This document shows positions 1-5,047 of a stretch of DNA of 6,983 nucleotides, piece by piece. This stretch comes from Anaerolineae bacterium (lineage in GTDB: Bacteria > Chloroflexota > Anaerolineae > B4-G1 > SLSP01). Location of the stretch: the NCBI GenBank assembly GCA_016927095.1, contig JAFGNI010000579.1:1-6983 (forward strand). The letters are read 5' to 3'. The notes beneath the pieces are model-generated. The model had not been told where the DNA came from. It saw only the letters and a program-made list of their open reading frames with translations, and did not search any database. A program made the position numbers and the translations under genes. Within the stretch, counting starts at the first letter, position 1; each line of letters begins with the position of its first letter.

Positions 1-438
1 ACCGGCATCCACTGGATCAACTTCATGGACTACGTCTGCGGCGCAATCGAGGACGTCGTGACGCAGCGGATCGCCAGCCCCGCGTGCACGACGTCCCGGA
101 TCGCCCGGTTCACATTTGCCGGCGGGATCCCCGGGCAGCTCCAGGTGTTGCCCTGCACGGGATCGGACGTTGAGCGCCTAACGGTCCACAGCCCCACCCG
201 CACCCTGTACCTCCATGGCCCGCTGTGGGACCAGCCGGGGCGCATCATCGTGCACGACAAGGGACACGAAGCGGTTATCGATCCGGAGGCGCAGACGCCC
301 CTCCCCGAGATTGTACGCCTGGGCATCGTGGGGGAGTACGTCGAGTTCCTGACCAAGGCTTGCGCAGGCCAGCCGACGCGCTCCAACTTCCAGAACGCGG
401 TCAACTCAATGCGTGTGGCGACGGCGATGGGTAGCTAG
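1..438 (+). CDS. Probable Gfo/Idh/MocA-family oxidoreductase, C-terminal part (5' end outside window)
   Basis: The reading frame is open from base 1, before the first in-frame ATG at 25, so this is the last 145 or so residues of a gene starting upstream. The visible start reads TGIHWINFMDYVCGA. It fits the conserved GxHxID-type helix of Gfo/Idh/MocA NAD(P)-dependent oxidoreductases, in which the His lies near the active site. A strand-rich stretch follows (GPLWDQPGRIIVHDKG), and the protein ends with a helix (NAVNSMRVATAMGS) like the family's usual C-terminal A-x-x-x-M-x-V-A-x-A helix. Enzymes of this family oxidise or reduce sugars, inositols and related polyols in the cytoplasm. The Rossmann domain that would confirm the assignment is not in the window, so the family call rests on the C-terminal pattern alone and the substrate is unknown. 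The TAG stop at 436-438 is followed directly by a tandem repeat. Confidence 0.68.
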   Translation, partial: TGIHWINFMDYVCGAIEDVVTQRIASPACTTSRIARFTFAGGIPGQLQVLPCTGSDVERLTVHSPTRTLYLHGPLWDQPGRIIVHDKGHEAVIDPEAQTPLPEIVRLGIVGEYVEFLTKACAGQPTRSNFQNAVNSMRVATAMGS

Positions 439-439
439 C

Positions 440-481
440 CGTCAGCAGTCAGCGATCAGCGGTCAGCGGTCAGGGGTCAGC
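440..481. repeat. Six tandem heptamers, consensus GGTCAGC
   Basis: Starting one base after the stop codon of the upstream gene, six consecutive 7-base units fit RRTCAGC or a near variant: CGTCAGC, AGTCAGC, GATCAGC, GGTCAGC, GGTCAGG and GGTCAGC. No unit differs from the consensus by more than two bases. Dispersed heptamer tandem repeats of this kind are known from several bacterial groups, for example the STRR repeats of heterocystous cyanobacteria. The function here is unknown. Confidence 0.85.
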
Positions 482-512
482 GACCGATGGCGAGGTAGGT
501 TGTTTGAAGGTA

Positions 513-586
513 CAGGAGTAGGGAGAGAGGAGAAGGAAGTAGGCCAGAGCGTTCCGATGGTCCTTACTCCTTTCTCCCTACACCTG
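513..586. repeat. Inverted pair of heptad arrays forming a long hairpin
   Basis: Bases 513-536 can pair with 563-586. Of the 24 positions, 20 are Watson-Crick pairs, two are G-U in RNA and two are A-A mismatches, around a loop of about 26 bases. The left arm is purine-rich and made of 7-base units (AGGAGTA, GGGAGAG, AGGAGAA, GGAAGTA at 514-541). The right arm is pyrimidine-rich with the same period (TACTCCT, TTCTCCC, TACACCT at 565-585). The hairpin ends 7 bases before the ribosome site of the next gene. No U-tract follows, so it is not a typical intrinsic terminator. It could act as a repeat element, an mRNA-stabilising structure or a translation-modulating structure. Confidence 0.8.
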
Positions 587-593
587 CCTTATT

Positions 594-599
594 GGAGGT
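594..599 (+). promoter_or_regulatory. Ribosome binding site GGAGGT that decides the start at 604
   Basis: GGAGGT lies 4 bases before ATG 604. An in-frame TTG at 592 overlaps this site and has no ribosome site of its own, so ATG 604 is the better start. Confidence 0.75.
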
Positions 600-603
600 C
601 AAG

Positions 604-1977
604 ATGCCAGAGCAGACCATCAGCCGGTCGGCGGATGTCGAAGAGGCGCGAGCACGGTTGCTTGAGAGGGTGAAGGCGTGGGCCTATGCCTGCGTCGCCA
701 AGTACGGCGATGCGATGCCGACGGACATACATGATCAGGCCACGTACACAACGGGCTGGGCACCCTATCTGGTGGATAGCGGCGACGCGGAGCTGCTGCA
801 CTTCCTTAAGCGACTGCGCGACCAAATCCGCGACCACTTCGTCGCTACGGATCAGTGGCACCACGGGTATTGGCGTGCGCAGGAGGCCCATCACGGCACA
901 GAGCACTTCGAGCTCTTCCTGGGCACACTGTACCGACTCGATCCAGCGGACGGTGAGACCCAGCGTCAGCTCTTGGACGCAGCAGAGCACATCGGCAACT
1001 GGGTCGATGGCATTCCCAGCTGGTTCGACCCCTCAACAGGGCTCTTCCGCTCTATGTACCTCGGCACAGAGATCGTGCGTGCGCAACCGGGTATGGATCT
1101 GAATGTCCCAGATCACCTGCGTTTCGTCAACCTCTGTCTGCTGGCCCACGAGATGCGGGCTGAGCGACGGTACCTGGCTTTTGCCGACGCCTACGCTAGG
1201 CAGTGGGCAGAGGTGATCGCCGACGCTCCCGAGCTGCCTATCGGGTTGACGCCTGCGGGACCGATCACCGCCTTTGACGCGACGACGGAGCGTGCCTATC
1301 GCCGCTTCGCGGGGATGACCGGGCACCTGGACGACAACCTGGACCGGGCAGAGAACCTGTTGGCATCTAACGGCATCGGCGCGATGCTGACGCTGTGGCG
1401 ACGCATAGGCGAGCCGGTCTCTCGCCGAGCGGTGGAGCGGCTGGTAGCCATCTTGGTGACCCAAGTAGCCGACCCAGACGCCGGCCCCGCGGCTGCTGCC
1501 GTCCGGGCCTACCGCAGCGCAACCGGCGACCGGCGCTACGATCAGGCAGTCCTTGATGCTATCGATGATGCGGCTGCCGTGCGTGATCCCCAACTGATCC
1601 GCCAGATCGGCATCGAACCCAATGTGCGGCGCCCGGAGCGCCCACACGGGATCGGCAAACGGGCGGATATGCCAAACTGGTTTGAGGATGGCGCGCCACG
1701 CCGGCACAATCCCATCACGCTGGCGATTGCCGCTGAGATCCGTGGTGACACCGCGCTCACCACCTGCGCGCTTGATCTGGCGCGCACCTATCTGGAGGTG
1801 GCAATGGCGACGCTGCCCGACGGACGGCATCACGGCTGCGCCGCGAACACAGTCAGCGCCGTCGCTCGCGGCCACGGGCGGGACAACGGCGCGGGCGTCA
1901 TCACGGGCGTTTTGGGTTGCCAGAGAACAGGGGACAGATTAGGGTTTTGGAGGGACCTCGTATCTGACGATCATTGA
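604..1977 (+). CDS. Hypothetical helical protein, 457 aa, possibly an (alpha/alpha) toroid enzyme
   Basis: I do not recognise this protein by name. It has no signal peptide and no evident membrane segment, so it is probably cytoplasmic. The sequence is a series of amphipathic helices separated by short aromatic or Gly/Pro loops, as in (alpha/alpha)6-barrel proteins such as AGE-type epimerases, glycoside hydrolases of the six-hairpin type or polysaccharide lyases. Residues 85-101 are dense in His, Trp and Glu (QWHHGYWRAQEAHHGTE), and a second polar cluster lies at 353-368 (DMPNWFEDGAPRRHNP). A Gly/His-rich segment follows at 405-436 (PDGRHHGCAANT, RGHGRDNGAG). These would be natural candidates for an active site. 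The upstream neighbour is a probable Gfo/Idh/MocA oxidoreductase, which would suit a carbohydrate role, but that is inference. The reading frame is long and intact with a good ribosome site, so it is a real gene; the fold class is a guess. The stop is TGA at 1975-1977. Confidence 0.82.
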   Translation: MPEQTISRSADVEEARARLLERVKAWAYACVAKYGDAMPTDIHDQATYTTGWAPYLVDSGDAELLHFLKRLRDQIRDHFVATDQWHHGYWRAQEAHHGTEHFELFLGTLYRLDPADGETQRQLLDAAEHIGNWVDGIPSWFDPSTGLFRSMYLGTEIVRAQPGMDLNVPDHLRFVNLCLLAHEMRAERRYLAFADAYARQWAEVIADAPELPIGLTPAGPITAFDATTERAYRRFAGMTGHLDDNLDRAENLLASNGIGAMLTLWRRIGEPVSRRAVERLVAILVTQVADPDAGPAAAAVRAYRSATGDRRYDQAVLDAIDDAAAVRDPQLIRQIGIEPNVRRPERPHGIGKRADMPNWFEDGAPRRHNPITLAIAAEIRGDTALTTCALDLARTYLEVAMATLPDGRHHGCAANTVSAVARGHGRDNGAGVITGVLGCQRTGDRLGFWRDLVSDDH

Positions 1978-1984
1978 CGCTGTG

Positions 1985-2007
1985 GTTGTGCGGGCACGCT
2001 GCACGAC
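1985..2007 (+). other. Short hairpin just after the stop codon
   Basis: Bases 1985-1991 (GTTGTGC) can pair with 2001-2007 (GCACGAC), giving seven pairs including one G-U around a 9-base loop. It starts 8 bases after the stop of the preceding gene and lies ahead of the next promoter, which is where a terminator would sit. The absence of a T-run argues against an intrinsic terminator. Confidence 0.3.
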
Positions 2008-2032
2008 ATAGCGGCTACCGGAAGGACTGAAG

Positions 2033-2060
2033 TGTTCACCAAGGCCTTCTCTGCTATAAT
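2033..2060 (+). promoter_or_regulatory. Extended -10 promoter (TGCTATAAT) for the mraY-family gene
   Basis: Bases 2052-2060 read TGCTATAAT, a perfect extended -10 element (TG-n-TATAAT) for the housekeeping sigma factor. The -35 region is weak: the best fit, TGTTCA at 2033-2038 with a 16-base spacer, matches three of six consensus bases. Extended -10 promoters commonly tolerate a poor -35. Transcription would begin near 2066-2068, giving a leader of about 98 bases before the TTG start. This is the only convincing promoter in the window, and it marks the start of a new transcription unit. Confidence 0.7.
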
Positions 2061-2072
2061 GTGCGCTGGCGT

Positions 2073-2098
2073 GTTGGGGGCGAGGGACGCCCGGCAAC
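2073..2098 (+). other. Hairpin in the leader of the mraY-family mRNA
   Basis: GTTG at 2073-2076 pairs with CAAC at 2095-2098, and GGGCG at 2078-2082 pairs with CGCCC at 2088-2092. The loop is AGGGA and the small internal loop is one base on the left and two on the right. It begins about 6 bases after the predicted transcription start, so it would form at the very 5' end of the transcript. A stable hairpin there may protect the mRNA or have a regulatory role. It does not match a riboswitch that I can identify. Confidence 0.45.
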
Positions 2099-2153
2099 CA
2101 CCGAATCGAACGATGATAGATCTCACCACTGACGCCGACACCGCAGCTCTGAA

Positions 2154-2158
2154 AGGAG
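2154..2158 (+). promoter_or_regulatory. Ribosome binding site AGGAG supporting the TTG start
   Basis: AAAGGAG ends 7 bases before TTG 2166, an ideal spacing. No in-frame ATG lies nearby that would preserve the N-terminus, so the rare TTG initiator is well supported. Confidence 0.82.
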
Positions 2159-2165
2159 AAACGCG

Positions 2166-3212
2166 TTGTTTCCCTGGTTAGGTAAGCTCCTGACACCTAT
2201 CTTTGGGCCATTCCGGCTATTCAACTCCTACATCTTTCTTGCCAGCATCGGTACCGGGATCGCCACCCTGGCAACGTGGTATCTGTTGCCCAGACTCTGG
2301 AACCATCTACCACGCGACAGAGGCCGCGTCAACGCCGTCAATGCGGCGGAGGCGAAGGGGAAACCCGTGGCCGCCGGCGCCATTTTCGTCCCAATCTTCG
2401 CGATTGTCGCATTGCTCGTCCTGCCGTTCAACTGGCGCTATGCGGCGATCATCGGCTGTGTTGTGCTCTCTATGGCCGAGGGCTACATAGATGACCGCAG
2501 CCACGGCCTCAGTGAGTATGTCTTGGGCGCGATGGACCTGGGCATCTCGCTGCTCGCGGCCCTCATCCTCTGCCAGTTCCACAACTACCGGATCTGGCTG
2601 CCGCTCTTCAAGACCCCCCTGATGCTGCCGCCTTGGGTCTTCGTCCCGTTGGCAACGATTGTGCTCTGGCTGATGATCAATGCGACCAACTGCACCGACG
2701 GCGTCGATGGCCTGTCGGCCAGCCTGGCCATCTTGGCCTTCATCTATCTGGGCGGCATCCTGTATGGCATCGTCGGTCACCAGGATATCTCCCGCTACCT
2801 GCTCGTGCCGCATTACGTCGACGGTGCCGATTGGGCCCTGATGGCCTTTGTGATGGTTGGCTGTCTGACAGGTTACCTATGGCACAACAGCCTGCCCAGC
2901 GCCGTGCTGATGGGTGACGCCGGCTCCCGGCCGATGGGCTTCTTACTTGGCCTGCTCGTGTTGGCATCCGGCAACCCCTTCCTGATCTTCATCGTGGCCG
3001 GGATCGTGCTTCTGAACGGCGCGACGGGGCTCTTGAAGGTCGCGTTGCTGCGCTTTTTCAGGATCAGCATCTTCAAGACGATTCGTTACCCTCTGCACGA
3101 CCACGTCCGTCACACGCTCGGTTGGTCCAACACCCAGGTACTGGTGCGCTTCGTGCTGCTCCAGGCGATCGGCACGCCGATCCTGCTGGTGTTGCTGTTC
3201 AAGGTGAGGTGA
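2166..3212 (+). CDS. mraY: MraY-family phospho-N-acetylmuramoyl-pentapeptide transferase, divergent subtype
   Basis: MraY is an integral membrane enzyme that transfers phospho-MurNAc-pentapeptide from UDP to undecaprenyl phosphate, making lipid I for peptidoglycan. This 348-residue protein has the usual length and about nine or ten hydrophobic segments. Family motifs appear in order: KGKPVAAG at 64-71 (usual KGTPTMGG), the metal/catalytic pair D109-D110, NATNCTDGVDGL at 172-183, MGDAGS at 249-254 with D251, and PLHDHVRHTLGW at 309-320, corresponding to the HHH loop. There are differences from the textbook enzyme. The loop is HDH rather than HHH, the second signature reads NCTDG rather than NLTDG, and GDAGSRPMG replaces GDTGSLALG. 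I recall similar GDAGSR variants in Clostridia- and Chloroflexi-like MraY proteins, so this is probably a known side branch. No other cell-wall genes adjoin it, so an alternative sugar-phosphate substrate cannot be excluded. It has its own promoter and starts at TTG. Confidence 0.85.
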   Translation: MFPWLGKLLTPIFGPFRLFNSYIFLASIGTGIATLATWYLLPRLWNHLPRDRGRVNAVNAAEAKGKPVAAGAIFVPIFAIVALLVLPFNWRYAAIIGCVVLSMAEGYIDDRSHGLSEYVLGAMDLGISLLAALILCQFHNYRIWLPLFKTPLMLPPWVFVPLATIVLWLMINATNCTDGVDGLSASLAILAFIYLGGILYGIVGHQDISRYLLVPHYVDGADWALMAFVMVGCLTGYLWHNSLPSAVLMGDAGSRPMGFLLGLLVLASGNPFLIFIVAGIVLLNGATGLLKVALLRFFRISIFKTIRYPLHDHVRHTLGWSNTQVLVRFVLLQAIGTPILLVLLFKVR

Positions 3213-3216
3213 GAAA

Positions 3217-3330
3217 GAATGAGCGAATGGAGAATCAGCGAATACTGATGAAGTAGGGCAGAGACGTATCCAACTGCGCACTGATTCTGTGATTCGCTGA
3301 TTCGCTCATTCTCCCATTCGCGCATTCTCC
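3217..3330. repeat. Octamer tandem arrays arranged as an inverted repeat
   Basis: On the left, four units begin with GAAT at 3217, 3225, 3232 and 3240; the unit at 3225 is one base short. On the right, six consecutive 8-base units start at 3283, 3291, 3299, 3307, 3315 and 3323, all fitting SATTCKSN or close to it. The arms are mutually complementary: 3216-3228 (AGAATGAGCGAAT) pairs perfectly over 13 bases with 3300-3312, and 3236-3243 pairs over 8 bases with 3292-3299. The intervening sequence at about 3248-3282 is not repetitive. The array fills nearly the whole gap between the MraY and FAD oxidoreductase genes and ends just before the latter's ribosome site. Confidence 0.85.
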
Positions 3331-3339
3331 GCTTCCCAG

Positions 3340-3345
3340 AGGAGG
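3340..3345 (+). promoter_or_regulatory. Ribosome binding site AGGAGG
   Basis: A perfect AGGAGG lies 5 bases before ATG 3351 and fixes the start of the FAD oxidoreductase. It lies 9 bases after the last octamer repeat. Confidence 0.85.
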
Positions 3346-3350
3346 CGCCT

Positions 3351-4928
3351 ATGCTACGACGCAAGAGAGCTCCGCAACCCAAAGTGATTGTCATCGGCGC
3401 CGGGATGTCGGGATTGACAGCAGGCGCTTATCTGGCCCGCGCAGGATTCGCGGTGACGATCTTCGAGCAGGCCGCGGAGATCGGCGGGGTGACAACCACG
3501 CTGAAGCAGGATGAATTCGGCTGGGACCTCGGTCCCCTGCTACTGGAAGGCTTTGCCCCTGATGAGCGCGCCGGTCGCATCCTGTCGGAGCTGGGAATCG
3601 CGCACCAGGTTCCGCTCCAGGCGGGCGATCGCACCTACGTCTTCCCCGATTTCGACCTGCGCAAGCCCGCCGCCTACGAGGGGCCGCTCTGGCGCCGCGA
3701 TCGACTCAAAGAGCTCTTTCCCTCCGAGACGGACGGCCTCGACAAGTACTACCGCTTCTACAACCGGGCGATGAACCTGGTCACGCTCAACACCCGCGCC
3801 GAACTCGGGTGGGGACCATTCAAACCGTGGCTGAAGCTGCGGCTGTGGGTGGCCTACAAGTTGGTCAAGGACAAGAAGGACTGGTCAGCGTCGAAGCTGA
3901 TGGAGCACTTCTTCGTCGATCCCCGCCTGAAAGCGGTCTTCACGTCGATCCTGGCCGACTTTGTCACGCCGCCCAGCCGGTTCCCGGGCCTGGGGATCCC
4001 GATGCTCAATGTTGAGAACGCCTTCGATCTGCGGGTCCCACGTCGCGTGTCGAGCGCGGGCAAACGCCCGAGCTATCACTTCATCCGCGGCGGGTGCGGC
4101 AAGCTGGTCAGCGCGATGGCTAACGTGGTCCGCCAGAACGGTGGTCGCATCTACACCAACGCGGCGATTGAGAAGATCCGCGTCGACGGTGACAATGTCA
4201 AGGGCGTCGTCCTGGCTGGTGGCCATAGCGAGGATGCGGACATCGTGGTCGCGACAGGGGGTGCCCGTGAGACCTTCTTCGAGGCCGTGGGACGCGAGTA
4301 TCTGCCCGCCGGCCTTGCGTATCAGATCGACGAGCTCCCTTTGATGGAGTCCGTGCTGATGGTCCACCTCGGCGTGGACCTGGATCCCCGCGAGTATCAG
4401 CCAGAGGTCCTCGCCTACCATTACGGCACCTACGACATCGAGGGAGCGGTGGATAGCTGCCTGCACGGCGCCTATCACGAAGGTCACGACGGCTTCGTCC
4501 TCTATATCCCTTCGGTGCATTCGCCGGAGCTGGCTCCGGAAGGCCACCACGCGGTCACCATCTACACCATCGCACCGAACACGCTGCGTACCGGCACCTG
4601 GCAGGCCCGCCGCCGAGAGCTAGCCGACAAACTGATCGCACAAGCGGAAAGCGTTATCCCCGATCTGCGGGAGCACATCTTAGCCAAGGTCGTGCTGACG
4701 CCTGAGGACTTCCGCGAGCGGACGCACCAAGCGCATCACGCCTTTGGTGGGCGGGCGCCCGTGATGGGCACGGAAGGTCCAGGCTACGACACGCCGTTGA
4801 ACGGCCTCTGGTTTGTCGGATCCCAGAGCAAGAGCGGTGGCGGGGTTCAGAACGTGATGGCGGGTGCGAAGGACGCGGCGCGCCAGATCATCCGTCTACG
4901 GCGGCAACAGCGACGGCGTCAACGCTAG
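3351..4928 (+). CDS. CrtI/RetSat-type FAD-dependent oxidoreductase (phytoene desaturase-like)
   Basis: This 525-residue flavoprotein belongs to the carotenoid desaturase/retinol saturase superfamily, whose members desaturate, isomerise or saturate polyene chains using FAD. The N-terminal dinucleotide fold is clear: KVIVIGAGMSGLTAGAYLARAG at 11-32 (GxGxxG at 16-21) ends at the acidic residue E39 that binds the FAD ribose, followed by EIGGVTTT at 43-50 in place of the usual GGxx(S/T) loop. The C-terminal FAD motif is GLWFVGSQSKSGGGVQNV at 485-502. Here the usual GGGVPG reads GGGVQN, and the Thr-His-Pro before it is replaced by SKS. The family's middle substrate region is about 130-470. The chain ends in a strongly basic tail, RLRRQQRRRQR at 515-525, which could aid membrane contact. 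No carotenoid synthesis gene is nearby, so the substrate is unknown and the symbol crtI is not justified. A different polyisoprenoid is possible, given the MraY-family neighbour. Confidence 0.85.
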   Translation: MLRRKRAPQPKVIVIGAGMSGLTAGAYLARAGFAVTIFEQAAEIGGVTTTLKQDEFGWDLGPLLLEGFAPDERAGRILSELGIAHQVPLQAGDRTYVFPDFDLRKPAAYEGPLWRRDRLKELFPSETDGLDKYYRFYNRAMNLVTLNTRAELGWGPFKPWLKLRLWVAYKLVKDKKDWSASKLMEHFFVDPRLKAVFTSILADFVTPPSRFPGLGIPMLNVENAFDLRVPRRVSSAGKRPSYHFIRGGCGKLVSAMANVVRQNGGRIYTNAAIEKIRVDGDNVKGVVLAGGHSEDADIVVATGGARETFFEAVGREYLPAGLAYQIDELPLMESVLMVHLGVDLDPREYQPEVLAYHYGTYDIEGAVDSCLHGAYHEGHDGFVLYIPSVHSPELAPEGHHAVTIYTIAPNTLRTGTWQARRRELADKLIAQAESVIPDLREHILAKVVLTPEDFRERTHQAHHAFGGRAPVMGTEGPGYDTPLNGLWFVGSQSKSGGGVQNVMAGAKDAARQIIRLRRQQRRRQR

Positions 4929-4936
4929 ACGCTGCA

Positions 4937-4982
4937 GCGAGGCGCTAACGCGGTTCGCTACGCTGCGTTGCCCCTCACTCGC
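4937..4982 (+). other. GC-rich imperfect hairpin between the FAD oxidoreductase and proS
   Basis: GAGG at 4939-4942 can pair with CCTC at 4973-4976, and AACGC at 4947-4951 pairs with GCGTT at 4965-4969, with bulges between them. An alternative outer pairing joins GCGAG at 4937-4941 and CTCGC at 4978-4982. No T-run follows, so this is at best a Rho-dependent or stabilising structure. The rest of this 119-base gap shows no repeat array and no good promoter. Confidence 0.35.
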
Positions 4983-5032
4983 GATCGGGCAGGCGGGATG
5001 ACAGCGACAGCCAACTCGGCCCATACAGTGAT

Positions 5033-5037
5033 AGGAG
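5033..5037 (+). promoter_or_regulatory. Ribosome binding site AGGAG for proS
   Basis: AGGAG lies 10 bases before ATG 5048 and 16 bases before a second in-frame ATG at 5054, so 5048 is preferred. An out-of-frame ATG at 5041 lies only 3 bases from the site. Confidence 0.6.
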
Positions 5038-5047
5038 ACGATGCGCT

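Noticed and set aside
440..586. CRISPR array or phage attachment site in the repeat-rich spacer
   Set aside because: The units are 7 bases in direct tandem without unique spacers. No cas, integrase or tRNA gene is present.
413..673. An 86-codon frame spanning the first spacer
   Set aside because: It overlaps both neighbouring genes, runs through the repeat arrays and has no ribosome site. Its low-complexity composition comes from the repeats.
1033..1875. A 280-codon open frame on the - strand inside the hypothetical gene
   Set aside because: It lies fully opposite a well-supported gene with a good ribosome site. Long antisense frames are expected in GC-rich coding DNA, and its translation resembles no protein family. 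The same applies to the shorter antisense frames opposite the other four genes.
2081..2099. Possible SAM-I riboswitch fragment (GAGGGA followed by GCCCGGCAACC) before the mraY-family gene
   Set aside because: The two strings occur in the right order, but the intervening GGCCC/GAUGAA part and the downstream GGUGC-AAUUCC part are missing. The stretch instead folds into a simple hairpin, and the downstream gene has no link to methionine or SAM.
2113..2181. A 22-codon open frame (MIDLTTDADT...) overlapping the TTG start, as a possible leader peptide
   Set aside because: It has no ribosome site before its ATG and no distinctive codon run, so chance explains it.
4998..5029. A possible proS promoter (ATGACA and TACAGT)
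   Set aside because: The 20-base spacer is too long, and the transcription start would fall on the ribosome site itself.
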